The notes under the pieces are model-generated. The model searched no databases. It saw nothing but the letters and a program-made list of their open reading frames with translations, and was not told the origin of the DNA. Source: Pacificimonas aurantium (GTDB lineage: Bacteria > Pseudomonadota > Alphaproteobacteria > Sphingomonadales > Sphingomonadaceae). Taken from it: a stretch of DNA of 64,000 nucleotides. This document shows, piece by piece, positions 47,581 to 56,293 of the stretch. Made by a program: the position numbers and the translations under genes. Numbering within the stretch: the first letter of the stretch is position 1; every line of letters starts with the position of its first letter. The stretch is taken from the NCBI RefSeq assembly GCF_020092905.1, contig NZ_JAGSGB010000001.1:744001-808000 (forward strand), written 5' to 3'.

Positions 47581-48354
47581 CTACCGGGCGGCGGGGCGCC
47601 GGCGCCATGCCAGGAGGAAAACGCCGATGCCCAGCAGGCCCGGAGCTGCGGGGCCGGGTATGTCGGTAGGCGCAAACCCGTCCGGCCCGGTGAGGACTCC
47701 GGCAAATTCATTGTCGAAGCTGATCTCGCTGATCGTCATCGAGCCTTCGCCGGTACGCGTACTGCCGCTTCCGTCGCCGATAACCAGAAGCCGCGAACTG
47801 CTCGACTGGGCCGCTCCCGAATAGACGGTACCATTGATGCGGTAGCTCACCAGCCCATCGCGCATTGCGATCTCGAACAGGTTGTCCTGCGTCAGGTCGA
47901 GCGGAACGAAGTAGTTTTCGCCCGACTGCGGATCTCCCGGTGCGGCAAAGGTCAGGCTGAGGCCAGGCAAAGGGGTTTCGCCGTAGCAATTGCCCGGAAC
48001 GCAGTCTGTCGGGCCGAAACGGATGCTCGCGAAGCTCGTATCGTCGGAGAAATAGGCGCTGAAGTCCGCAGTTCCCGGTCCGAACCTGGCCGCGAGTGTC
48101 AGGAGGTTGCCGTCCATGCTGTTGCCGATACTCCAAGCCGGTGCGTTCTGCCCGGGCACGTTGCCGAAATAGACGCCCGCATAGGGACTGGTGGTCAGCG
48201 TGGTCGTGCTGCCGTCGGTCGTCATCGACGTGTTGCCGAAGACCACGTCGGTCCAGTCGGGCGTGCCTTGATAGGGAAGGCTGCTGGCAACGATGGCCGC
48301 ATGAGCTGCCCCGCTACTCAGCAGACTGACGATGGCGGCAACAAGAATACGCAT
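47581..48354 (-). CDS. PEP-CTERM-type exported protein
   Basis: 257 residues: signal peptide (MRILVAAIVSLLSSGAAHA), a beta-rich concanavalin/lectin-like middle (SYRINGTVYSGAAQSS, NEFAGVLTG) and a C-terminal sorting signal, PGPAAPGLLGIGVFLLAWRRR, a PEP-CTERM-like tripartite tail (Pro motif, helix, arginine cluster). Such proteins are processed by an exosortase, which is not in this window. GGGGAGG lies before the ATG at 48354; it is inside a perfect hairpin. Function unknown; surface or exopolysaccharide-linked export is the usual association. Confidence 0.8.
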   Translation of the reverse strand: MRILVAAIVSLLSSGAAHAAIVASSLPYQGTPDWTDVVFGNTSMTTDGSTTTLTTSPYAGVYFGNVPGQNAPAWSIGNSMDGNLLTLAARFGPGTADFSAYFSDDTSFASIRFGPTDCVPGNCYGETPLPGLSLTFAAPGDPQSGENYFVPLDLTQDNLFEIAMRDGLVSYRINGTVYSGAAQSSSSRLLVIGDGSGSTRTGEGSMTISEISFDNEFAGVLTGPDGFAPTDIPGPAAPGLLGIGVFLLAWRRRPAAR

Positions 48355-48359
48355 GGAAA

Positions 48360-48393
48360 CCTCCCCGGATCGGCGCGAATATTTCCGGGGAGG
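48360..48393 (-). promoter_or_regulatory. 5'-leader hairpin that hides the Shine-Dalgarno
   Basis: On the minus-strand transcript, CCTCCCCGGA and TCCGGGGAGG form a 10-bp perfect stem with a 14-base loop. The right arm includes the GGGGAGG ribosome site six bases before the ATG, and the left arm is its anti-Shine-Dalgarno. This could be a thermosensor, riboswitch-like or protein-binding control element. Confidence 0.6.
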
Positions 48394-48532
48394 AGCAACG
48401 ATCATGCCAACAGCACCAAGGCCTTGAGGAGGCTCCGACTTAAGGTTTCTTCAGAAATGCTTTCGTAAAGATTCCCGACGTTTGCAGAGCGATATTCGCC
48501 GCGTTTCGCGGCCAGCCGAGTCCGCCGTCTGC

Positions 48533-49732
48533 TCAGGAGAGCAGCTCGACCGCCATCGCCGTCGCTTCGCCGCCGCCAATGCACAGCGAGGCCACGCCCC
48601 GCGTTTCGCCGCGCGCCTTCAGCGCATGCAGCAGCGTGACCAGAATACGCGCACCCGACGCGCCGATCGGATGGCCGAGCGCGCAGGCCCCGCCGTTCAC
48701 ATTGACCCGGTCCTCATCGAGACCGAGCTCGCGGATGGCCGCCATGGCAACGACGGCGAACGCCTCGTTGATTTCCCACAGATCGACCTCGTCCTTGCTC
48801 CAGCCGGCACGGTCCAGGACCTTGCGGCAGGCCTCAATCGGCGCCGTGGTGAACCAGGCCGGGGCCTGGGCATGGGTGGCATGGGCATGAATGCGCGCAA
48901 GGGGAGCGACGCCCCGCTCGGCAGCCTCGCTCTCCTTCATCAGGATAAGCGCAGCCGCGCCGTCCGAAATCGAGGAGGCGTTGGCTGCGGTGACCGTCCC
49001 GTCCTTGCGAAAGGCAGGCTTCAGCTGGGGAATCTTGTCGGGCCGCGCCTTGCCGGGCTGCTCGTCCGTCTCCACCACGCTCTCGCCCCGGCGGTCCGCC
49101 ACCGTCACCGGGACGACCTCGTCGGCAAAGTCGCCGCCCTCGATGGCCGCATTCGCGCGCTCCAGCGAGCGGATCGCATAGGCATCCTGCGCATCGCGAG
49201 TGAACTGGTAGTGCTGCGCGCAGTCCTCTGCGAACGTCCCCATCAGCCGGCCGGGTTCATAGGCATCCTCCAGCCCGTCGAGGAACATATGGTCCTTCAC
49301 CTCGCCGTGCCCCATGCGATAGCCGCCGCGCGCCTTCGGCAGAAGATAGGGGGCGTTGGTCATCGACTCCATGCCGCCCGCGACCATGATCCGCGCCGAC
49401 CCGGCATAGATCTGGTCGTGCGCATCCATCACCGCTTTCATGCCGGATCCGCACATCTTGTTGACCGTCGCGGCGCCGACGCTTTCGGGAAGGCCCGCAC
49501 CCAGCAGGGCTTGGCGCGCAGGTGCCTGGCCCTGTCCCGCGGGAAGGACGCAGCCCATTATGCCCTGGTCGACATCCTCTGCATGCAGCCCCGCCTGACC
49601 GAGCGCGGCGCTGATCGCCGCGGCGCCCAGCTCGGTTGCGGTCGCGCCGGCGAGCGCCCCCTGGAAGCCGCCCATGGGCGTACGCTTGGCGGCAACGATG
49701 ACAATCGGATCTGCGGAGCTTTCTGAGGACAT
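48533..49732 (-). CDS. Thiolase family protein (acetyl-CoA acyltransferase)
   Basis: 399 residues. The nucleophile Cys is in VNKMCGSGMKAVMDAHDQI near residue 95, the His in [19 protein letters not shown], and the C-terminal Cys in SLCIGGGEATAMAVELLS. The enzyme may cleave 3-ketoacyl-CoA in beta-oxidation or make acetoacetyl-CoA; the sequence cannot decide. It is not adjacent to a hydratase/dehydrogenase gene, so a beta-oxidation complex is not visible. It shares only general pattern with the thiolase at 43568. Confidence 0.92.
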   Translation of the reverse strand: MSSESSADPIVIVAAKRTPMGGFQGALAGATATELGAAAISAALGQAGLHAEDVDQGIMGCVLPAGQGQAPARQALLGAGLPESVGAATVNKMCGSGMKAVMDAHDQIYAGSARIMVAGGMESMTNAPYLLPKARGGYRMGHGEVKDHMFLDGLEDAYEPGRLMGTFAEDCAQHYQFTRDAQDAYAIRSLERANAAIEGGDFADEVVPVTVADRRGESVVETDEQPGKARPDKIPQLKPAFRKDGTVTAANASSISDGAAALILMKESEAAERGVAPLARIHAHATHAQAPAWFTTAPIEACRKVLDRAGWSKDEVDLWEINEAFAVVAMAAIRELGLDEDRVNVNGGACALGHPIGASGARILVTLLHALKARGETRGVASLCIGGGEATAMAVELLS

Positions 49733-49790
49733 TCGGGTCTGCCTTTCTGATTGAATAGGGACGTCATGTAGGGGGACGGCCGGGAACGCA

Positions 49791-51344
49791 CTAACGCCCG
49801 TCGTCGAGATAACGCGGCGGGTGCATGCCGGGGACGTTCGCCTCCACGCCGGTAATGCCCGGCCGCACCAGGATCCAGTGGACCGGCGAGAATACCGGGA
49901 TCAGGGGGGCGTCGTCGGCCAGCACCCGCGCCGCGCGGCGCGCCTTTTCGATGCGGGTGCCCAGGTCGAGCGCGGCGTCGGCCTCGCTCATCAGGGCGTC
50001 GGCGTCCGGATCGCAAAAGCCGCCCAGCCGCACCTCGCAGCGGAACGGCCGCAGGAAATAGTCGGCGACCGGGACGGGCGAAATCCGCTCGACGGCGGCC
50101 AGGTCGAATTCGCCGTCTTCGATCGCCTGCCGGTGTCCCGCCGCGCTGCGGCGAAAGCCGCGCACGCGGATGCCGAGCGGGGCCCACTGGTCGGCGATGG
50201 CGGCAAGCAGGCGGCGGTGCGCCTCGCCGCGCGGCAGGGCGGCATCGATCCTCAGCGGCGTTTCCGGGCCATAGCCGGCTTCCGCAAGCAGGCGCCTCGC
50301 TTCGGCGATCCGGTCGGCCTGGGTCCAGACCGCCCAGTCGGGTACCGCGCCGGCATAGGCGGCCGGCAGGGTGGGCGGCAGCGGCCCGAAGGCGGGCTGC
50401 ATGCCGCTCAGCGCGAAAACGCCGCCGATGATCGTCTGCCGGTCGATGCTCATCGCCAGCGCCTGCCTGACGCGCGGATCGGCCAGCGGCGAGGGCGCGG
50501 CGGTGCGCGCCAGATAGCCATAGATGCCCCAGCTTTCGGCGAGCCGCAGGGCGGGGGCCAGCTCGTCGGTGCGGACGCGGAACAACCCCCCGGTGGACCC
50601 GCCGAGGACGAGATCCGTCGCGTCCGCCTCGAAGGCGGCGATTGCCGCCTCGGTCTCCGTCTCCGGTTCGAGAAGCAGGGTTTCCAGCTCATCTCGTTCG
50701 TCGCGGCCATAATAGTCCGGATTCGGCGTGAGCGCGCGCAGCTCCCCATCCTCGTACCGCGCGACATAGGCGCCCGAAGGCGGCGGCGGGTTGTCCCGCG
50801 AGCGGATGATGGCGAGCGATGGCTGGGCGAGAATGGCAAGCAGGTTCGGATTCTGCTGCGACAGTTCGATCGTCACCGTGTCGGGGCGCGGATCGTCGAC
50901 CCTCAGCATGCGCGCCGGCGCCCGGTTGGCGGCGACCGCCACCGCGCCCTCGATGTCGCGCAGGTAGCGCCGCCAGGGCGAGCTTCCCCCCGGTGCCACC
51001 TGACGGCGCAGCACGGCAACGACGTCTCCCGCCAGGATTTGCCGGTCGTCTGGCCAATAGGCCTCGCGCAGTTTGAAGACATAGGTGCGGCCGTCGTCGA
51101 GAACGCGCCAGCTCGTGGCGAGGCCGGGCACGATACGCCCGTCGGGCGCATAGGCGGTCAGCCCGACATGAGTGGCGGCTTCGGCGAAGCGCTCGCGGTC
51201 GGAGCGCGGGGCAACGTCAAGCCCCTCGTCGGCGACATGGGTGACGCGCAGCAGGTCACCCGCCTCGTCACCCGCGCCGAGATCGCAGGCGGGCAGGCTG
51301 AGACCGAGGCAGAGGCCGAGGGCAAGGGCGAAGGGACGGCGCAC
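49791..51344 (-). CDS. Extracellular solute-binding lipoprotein, peptide/nickel ABC type
   Basis: Binds an oligopeptide-like ligand in the periplasm. About 517 residues: lipoprotein signal FALALGLCLGLSLPACDLG with lipobox LPAC, then the SBP family 5 fold (GLATSWRVLDDGRTYVFKLR, RVRQALAMSIDRQTIIGGV, RRLLAEAGYGPETPLRID). No permease or ATPase gene is nearby, so it is an orphan. I chose the GTG at 51344 with GAGGG upstream over an ATG at 51407, because codons before it do not look like coding sequence. Ligand unknown. Confidence 0.85.
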   Translation of the reverse strand: MRRPFALALGLCLGLSLPACDLGAGDEAGDLLRVTHVADEGLDVAPRSDRERFAEAATHVGLTAYAPDGRIVPGLATSWRVLDDGRTYVFKLREAYWPDDRQILAGDVVAVLRRQVAPGGSSPWRRYLRDIEGAVAVAANRAPARMLRVDDPRPDTVTIELSQQNPNLLAILAQPSLAIIRSRDNPPPPSGAYVARYEDGELRALTPNPDYYGRDERDELETLLLEPETETEAAIAAFEADATDLVLGGSTGGLFRVRTDELAPALRLAESWGIYGYLARTAAPSPLADPRVRQALAMSIDRQTIIGGVFALSGMQPAFGPLPPTLPAAYAGAVPDWAVWTQADRIAEARRLLAEAGYGPETPLRIDAALPRGEAHRRLLAAIADQWAPLGIRVRGFRRSAAGHRQAIEDGEFDLAAVERISPVPVADYFLRPFRCEVRLGGFCDPDADALMSEADAALDLGTRIEKARRAARVLADDAPLIPVFSPVHWILVRPGITGVEANVPGMHPPRYLDDGR

Positions 51345-51439
51345 GGCTGCCCTCAATAGAAAGGCCGTCCTCCCGCGCCAAGGTGGCAGCGCGGGAGATT
51401 TGCGCATCGGGCCCCGCCCGGCGTAGAGGCGATTGCATC

Positions 51440-52450
51440 ATGACGAGTGTTCGGTCCTCCGCTGCTGCCAGCGCGCTCCACCTGATCGGGAATACGCGAA
51501 TGGTCCGCCTTGCCGGGCCGTCGGAGCGCACCGGCTGCGATATCTACGGCAAATGCGAGTTCGAAAATCCGGGCGGGTCTGTAAAGGACAGGGCCGCCCT
51601 GTTCATCGTCGAGGATGCCGAGCGCCGGGGACATCTCCGCCCCGGCGGGACCGTCGTCGAGGGAACCGCCGGCAATACCGGCATCGGCATCGCGACCGTC
51701 GCCAATGCAAAGGGCTACCGCACGATCATCGTCATGCCGGACAACCAGTCGGGCGAAAAAATGGCGACCCTGCGTGCGCTGGGGGCCGAACTCGTTCTGG
51801 TGCCGCCGACGAAATATGCCGACCCGGAGCATTTCGTGCACCGCTCGCAGCGGATCGCCGAAGAGCGGGACAATGCCGTCTGGGCGCAGCAGTTCGACAA
51901 TGTCGCCAACCGCCAGGCGCATGTCGAAACGACCGCTGCGGAAATCTGGGCGGCGCTGGACGGGCGCGTCGACGGCTTCACCTGCGCGGCGGGAACGGGC
52001 GGCACCATTGCCGGCGTCGGCATCGGCCTGAAGGAGCGCCGCAAGGATGTCGTCATCGCGCTGACCGACCCTCATGGCGCCGCGCTCTACAATTACTACG
52101 CTCATGGCGAACTGAAGGGCGAGGGGTCTTCCGTGGCGGAGGGCATCGGCCAGGGCCGTATCACCGGCAATCTGGAAGGTGCCCCCATCGACGCTCAGTT
52201 CCGGGTCTCGGACGAGCAGGCGGCGCGGGCCGTCTTCGAACTGAACCGGCAGGAGGGGCTTTGCCTCGGCCTTTCCTCGGGTATCAATGTCGTGGGCGCC
52301 GAGCTTCTGGCGCGAAAACTCGGGCCGGGGCACAGCGTCGTCACTGTCCTGTGCGATACGGGCTTCCGCTACCTTTCGACGCTCTGGAATCCGCAGTGGT
52401 TGCGTGAAAAGGGGCTGCCGGTACCGGACTGGATGGACGGGCAGGGCTGA
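51440..52450 (+). CDS. cysK: Cysteine synthase A-type PLP enzyme
   Basis: O-acetylserine sulfhydrylase fold, 336 residues. PLP-lysine motif FENPGGSVKDRAALF near residue 40 to 50, GTAGNTGIG (serine/threonine loop), DNQSGEKMATLRALGAE, the phosphate loop CAAGTGGTIAGVG, and the C-terminal DTGFRYLST. It is longer than CysK (about 310) and includes HGAALYNYYAHGELK, resembling the CysK2/cystathionine-synthase-like group, so a related beta-replacement activity is possible. AGAGGCGA precedes the ATG. Its stop overlaps the ftsE ATG by 1 base. Confidence 0.85.
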   Translation: MTSVRSSAAASALHLIGNTRMVRLAGPSERTGCDIYGKCEFENPGGSVKDRAALFIVEDAERRGHLRPGGTVVEGTAGNTGIGIATVANAKGYRTIIVMPDNQSGEKMATLRALGAELVLVPPTKYADPEHFVHRSQRIAEERDNAVWAQQFDNVANRQAHVETTAAEIWAALDGRVDGFTCAAGTGGTIAGVGIGLKERRKDVVIALTDPHGAALYNYYAHGELKGEGSSVAEGIGQGRITGNLEGAPIDAQFRVSDEQAARAVFELNRQEGLCLGLSSGINVVGAELLARKLGPGHSVVTVLCDTGFRYLSTLWNPQWLREKGLPVPDWMDGQG

Positions 52451-53181
52451 TGGGTCCGCTTGCGCGGTTCGAAAATGTCGGGCTGCGTTACGGCACCGAT
52501 TCGGAAGTGCTGCGCGATCTCAGCTTCCGGCTCGACCGCGGCGCGTTCATGTTCCTCACCGGGCCGTCGGGCGCCGGCAAGACGTCGCTTCTGAAATTGC
52601 TGTACCTTGCCGAGCGGCCCACGCGAGGACGCCTGACGCTGTTCGGTACCGATGTCGGCGCCGCAGCGCCCGAGGAGCTTCCCGCGCTGCGCCGCCGTGT
52701 GGGCGTCGTCTTCCAGGATTTCCGCCTGCTCGACCATCTCAACGCATTCGAGAATGTCGCTCTTCCCCTTCGCATTGCCGGCGTCGAGGAGGAGGAGGTC
52801 GCGGCGCATGTCGAAGAGCTGCTGGACTGGGTGGGCCTGTCGCGGAAGCGCACGGCGCGGCCCAAGACCCTGTCGGGGGGTGAGCAGCAGCGGCTGGCCA
52901 TCGCCCGCGCGGTGATCAACCGGCCCGATCTTCTCCTGTGCGACGAGCCTACGGGAAATGTCGATCCGGAGATGGCGGGGCGGCTCCTCCACCTGTTCCA
53001 GGAGCTCAACAGGCTCGGCACCACGGTCGTCGTCGCCACGCACGCCATGCAGCTTTTGCCCCGCATCCCGGCAGCGACCATCATGCGGCTGGAGCGTGGC
53101 CGCATGCAGGACCCTTCGGCCTATCTGCACGGCTCGGACGACCGCGCGGCGGCCACCCTGTCTGCGGCGGAAGGCGTCTGA
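52450..53181 (+). CDS. ftsE: Cell-division ATPase FtsE
   Basis: ABC ATPase that, with FtsX, controls septal peptidoglycan hydrolases at the division site. 243 residues. Walker A GPSGAGKTSLLKL, Q-loop VVFQDFRLLDHL, signature LSGGEQQRLAIARA, Walker B LLLCDEPTGNVDPEMAG, switch His in VVATHAMQ. The ATG starts on the stop of the cysK-like gene and the stop is fused to the ftsX ATG, so all three are one translational unit. Confidence 0.95.
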   Translation: MGPLARFENVGLRYGTDSEVLRDLSFRLDRGAFMFLTGPSGAGKTSLLKLLYLAERPTRGRLTLFGTDVGAAAPEELPALRRRVGVVFQDFRLLDHLNAFENVALPLRIAGVEEEEVAAHVEELLDWVGLSRKRTARPKTLSGGEQQRLAIARAVINRPDLLLCDEPTGNVDPEMAGRLLHLFQELNRLGTTVVVATHAMQLLPRIPAATIMRLERGRMQDPSAYLHGSDDRAAATLSAAEGV

Positions 53182-54068
53182 TGGCCCGGTGGGCGCCGCG
53201 GGCGGAGCGCTACCGCTACCTCCCCGCCGAACCGGTGCTGCGCACGTCGCTCCCCTGGCTCGTGGCGCTTACCGTCCTCCTGGCCACGCTCGGAATGGCG
53301 GTGGGTCTCTCGCTCGTCGGGGGCCTGACCGCGCTCGGCAACCAGATGTCGGGCGGGTTCACCATTCAGGTTGCGGACGGCAATCCCGACCGGCGCGACG
53401 AACGTTCGCAGCGGCTTCTTTCGTGGCTCGCCGACCGGGAAGGGGTCGTGAGCGCGGCGCGCGTGCCCGGGGACGAGATGCAGCGCCTGCTCGAGCCATG
53501 GCTGGGGGACACCGATCTCGCGGGCGTCCTCGTCATGCCGGCGATGATCGATGTCGAGCTCGCCCCGGGTGTGGAGGCGCGGCGCCTGGCGGCGGAGCTC
53601 AGGTCGGCGGATCCCGATATCACCGTCGATTCGCACGCCGACTGGTTCGCGCCGGTCGGACAGCTCGGGACGGTCCTCGCGGTCCTTGCCATGGGTTTCG
53701 CGGTCCTGCTTCTTGCCGCCATGGCGGCCATCGTGGTTCTGGGGGTGCGCGCCGGTCTCGGTCGGCACCGGGAGGCGCTTGGCATTCTTCATGTCCTGGG
53801 CGCCGAGGAGCGAACCATTGCCGGGCTATTTCAGTACAGGTTTGCGCTTACCGCTCTGGCCGGGGCCGCGGGCGGCTTCGTGCTGGCGGTACTCCTTATC
53901 CTGCTCATCGCCGAACTGGTCGGCGGCCTCGGCAGCGGCCTGCTCCTGTCTGCGGGCCTCTCGCCGCTCGCGTGGCTTCTGCTCGGCACCGTTCCGGTCG
54001 TTGCGGTGTTTCTTGCCATGATGACTTCGCGACTGACCGTGCAGCGAGCCCTTGCGGAGCAGCGCTGA
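53181..54068 (+). CDS. ftsX: Cell-division membrane protein FtsX
   Basis: Partner of FtsE. 295 residues with four membrane helices: one after a cytoplasmic N-terminus (LPWLVALTVLLATLGMAVGLSL, about 26-47), a periplasmic loop of about 110 residues that should bind the amidase activator, then three helices near the C-terminus (LGTVLAVLAMGFAVLLLAAMAAIVVLGV; LAGAAGGFVLAVLLILLIAEL; LLLGTVPVVAVFLAMM). The ATG at 53181 shares a base with the ftsE stop; an in-frame start at 52938 is inside ftsE and is rejected. Confidence 0.93.
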   Translation: MARWAPRAERYRYLPAEPVLRTSLPWLVALTVLLATLGMAVGLSLVGGLTALGNQMSGGFTIQVADGNPDRRDERSQRLLSWLADREGVVSAARVPGDEMQRLLEPWLGDTDLAGVLVMPAMIDVELAPGVEARRLAAELRSADPDITVDSHADWFAPVGQLGTVLAVLAMGFAVLLLAAMAAIVVLGVRAGLGRHREALGILHVLGAEERTIAGLFQYRFALTALAGAAGGFVLAVLLILLIAELVGGLGSGLLLSAGLSPLAWLLLGTVPVVAVFLAMMTSRLTVQRALAEQR

Positions 54069-54071
54069 GCC

Positions 54072-54614
54072 GTGAAACTGCTGCTGCGCCTTCTGCTGGC
54101 CATTCCGCTTCTCTGGCTTGCGGGCTTCGTGTGGTTTCTGCTGTCGCTTCCGGCGGGCGTGGAGGCCGAGGTGGAAACCGATGCCATCGTGGTGCTTACG
54201 GGCGGCCCGGGGCGCGTGGCCCACGGGGTGGAACTGCTTCAGGAGGGATATGGCGAACGCCTGCTCGTTTCCGGCGTGGATCCCAAGGTGCGGCCTATCG
54301 AGTTGGCGGAGGAACTCGGTGTCGACGAGGCGCTGTTCACCTGCTGTATCGACCTCGGCAAGCAGGCGGAGAACACGGTGGGGAACGCCTTCGAGATCGG
54401 CACCTGGGTGCGGCGCAACGGCTATACCTCGCTGCGCGTCGTGACCGCGGCGGACCACATGCCCCGCGCGCTGCACGAAATCGAACGCGAGCTGGGACCT
54501 TCGGTCGCCTTGGTGGCCGACCCCGTCGCGCCCAAATGGGGCCTGAGTGCCCTCGCGACGGAGTTTTCCAAATATACCGTGCGCAGTCTTCAGATGCTGG
54601 TGGGGCGCGGCTGA
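54072..54614 (+). CDS. YdcF/SanA-type DUF218 protein
   Basis: 180 residues: an N-terminal helix (LLLRLLLAIPLLWLAGFVWFLLSL) anchors the DUF218 domain, with ETDAIVVLTGGPGRVAHGVELL and CCIDLGKQAENTVGNA, TAADHMPRALHEIE. Related proteins (SanA, ElyC) influence envelope integrity; the catalytic function is unknown. The start is GTG at 54072, three bases after the ftsX stop. The stop shares a base with the plsC ATG. Confidence 0.88.
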   Translation: MKLLLRLLLAIPLLWLAGFVWFLLSLPAGVEAEVETDAIVVLTGGPGRVAHGVELLQEGYGERLLVSGVDPKVRPIELAEELGVDEALFTCCIDLGKQAENTVGNAFEIGTWVRRNGYTSLRVVTAADHMPRALHEIERELGPSVALVADPVAPKWGLSALATEFSKYTVRSLQMLVGRG

Positions 54615-55306
54615 TGACGCTCCTGCGCAACATCGTCTTCTCGGTTCTCTTCTATCTCTTCAGCGCGGTCTTCAGCATTGGCTTGTGGATCGTCTCGCTG
54701 GTGAAACCCTCGACGGCCCTGCCCGGCGCTTCGGCCTGGTCGCGCGGGGTCCGCTGGCTCACGCGGTACATCCTCGGCATTCGCATCGAGATCGACGGCG
54801 AACTTCCGCACGGCCGCTGCATCGTGGCGCCGAAGCACGAATCCTTCTTCGAGGCGCTGATGCTGCCGGCCCTGTTTCCCAATGCCGCCGTCGTCATGAA
54901 ACGCGAACTCTCGCGCATCCCTGTCTGGGGCGACCTCGTTCAGAGGCATGCCTCCATCTTCGTGGACCGCACCGCCGGCGGCCAGGCGATGAGGTCGATG
55001 CTGACCGCGGCAAAGGCCGCGCGGGCCGCCGAGCGCGAGATCCTCATCTTTCCGGAGGGGAGCCGGGCGCCGCCGGGCGAAGCCCCGCCCATTCGCAGCG
55101 GCGTTGCCGGGCTCTACCGCATGCTCGACCTGCCGGTGGTGCCGATTGCGCTGACCTCGGCGCACGTGTGGCCGAAGTCGGGACTGAAACGGCCGGGGGT
55201 AGTGCGCTGGCGCGTCATGCCGGAGATTCCCGCGGGTCTGCAGCGCCGCGAGTTCGAAATGCGCCTTCATGATGCGATCAATGCCGAACAGCCCAAGCTT
55301 GCCTGA
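54614..55306 (+). CDS. plsC: 1-acyl-sn-glycerol-3-phosphate acyltransferase
   Basis: Makes phosphatidic acid at the inner membrane. 230 residues. N-terminal helix (IVFSVLFYLFSAVFSIGLWIV). The acyltransferase box is KHESFFEAL, i.e. H-x4-E in place of the canonical H-x4-D, a variant I recall in related alphaproteobacteria; the substrate-binding motif is FPEGSRAPPGEA. Follows the DUF218 gene with a one-base overlap; 36 bases separate it from DUF2125. Confidence 0.92.
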   Translation: MTLLRNIVFSVLFYLFSAVFSIGLWIVSLVKPSTALPGASAWSRGVRWLTRYILGIRIEIDGELPHGRCIVAPKHESFFEALMLPALFPNAAVVMKRELSRIPVWGDLVQRHASIFVDRTAGGQAMRSMLTAAKAARAAEREILIFPEGSRAPPGEAPPIRSGVAGLYRMLDLPVVPIALTSAHVWPKSGLKRPGVVRWRVMPEIPAGLQRREFEMRLHDAINAEQPKLA

Positions 55307-55342
55307 CCGGCAGCGAATGAGACCTTTCAGGAAAGCCGCGCG

Positions 55343-56293
55343 ATGAAAAGCTGGCAGCGAATCTGTCTTGCCCTCCTCCCGCTGACCCTCGGGCTCGGGG
55401 GCTACTGGCTCTACTGGCGCGCGCAGGCCAATGATTTCGCCCAGCTTGTCGAGAGCGTGGCGGGAGAGCGGCCCGCGCTGTCCGGCTTTCCCTACAGCCT
55501 GCGCGCCGAGCTGCCGGGTCTCGCCCTCGCGCGCGGTGACGATGCGCGGATTCGGGTCGCGGGCAGCCGGGCCGAAGTCAGCACCGGCCCCTTTCGCTCC
55601 GCCGTCAGCGTGACCGCCGTCGAGTCTGCCGAGGTCGAGGCCGCGCTCACCGGCTTTCCGGACGCGCGCATGACCCTCTCCGCGCCGCTCGCGCTCGCCA
55701 GCCTGCGCGCCGGCCCCGTGATCGAGCGTCTTTCGGTTGTCGCCGAAAAGGCGCGCGCGGCGACGCCTCTGCTGGGCCAGGTCGGCGTGACCGACCTGGA
55801 ATTTCATTTCCGCGAAACGCCCACCGCAGCACCGGCGGCCGGCCCGACGGGACCTGGTCAGGCCGAGGCGCGTCTCTCCGGCCTGTTCCGCTTCGGCGAC
55901 GATGTCGCGCTGCGGCTGCTCTTACCTGTGACGATCGCGGCGGACGCCCCGCTTTCTTCGCTGCGCGGATGGCAGGATGGCGGGACGATCGAGATCGACG
56001 GCGGTCTCCTGACCGGCGCGGACGAGGCGCCTCTTGCGGGCTTCGATGCCACTGCGGCGCCGCTTCCCGGGGGCTCCATCGCCCTGTCCGGGACCTTCAC
56101 CACAGACTGTCCGCTGACGCTGCGCTGGCTGGTAGGGGGCGACGCGCGCCCCGCGGAGGAATTCCGCCGCCGCAATCCTGCGCAGTTCAGCCTGTCGGGA
56201 ACGCTGCGCGAGCCCGTCCTCACCGAGCGGCCGACGCCTAGCGGCGGTCTCGCCCGAAGTCGGGAGCCGCCGTGTCCTGACCTGCGTCGATGA
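55343..56293 (+). CDS. DUF2125 envelope protein
   Basis: 316 residues with an N-terminal anchor helix (ICLALLPLTLGLGGYWLYW) and a large, mostly beta periplasmic domain. The family pattern (GFPYSLRAELPGLAL, DARMTLSAPLALASLR, IEIDGGLLTGAD) is DUF2125, of unknown function, typical of alphaproteobacteria. The last 56 bases overlap the end of tyrA on the other strand; the C-terminal residues after about 298 are Arg/Pro-rich and may not be conserved. AGGAAAGCCGCG lies before the ATG at 55343. Confidence 0.85.
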   Translation: MKSWQRICLALLPLTLGLGGYWLYWRAQANDFAQLVESVAGERPALSGFPYSLRAELPGLALARGDDARIRVAGSRAEVSTGPFRSAVSVTAVESAEVEAALTGFPDARMTLSAPLALASLRAGPVIERLSVVAEKARAATPLLGQVGVTDLEFHFRETPTAAPAAGPTGPGQAEARLSGLFRFGDDVALRLLLPVTIAADAPLSSLRGWQDGGTIEIDGGLLTGADEAPLAGFDATAAPLPGGSIALSGTFTTDCPLTLRWLVGGDARPAEEFRRRNPAQFSLSGTLREPVLTERPTPSGGLARSREPPCPDLRR

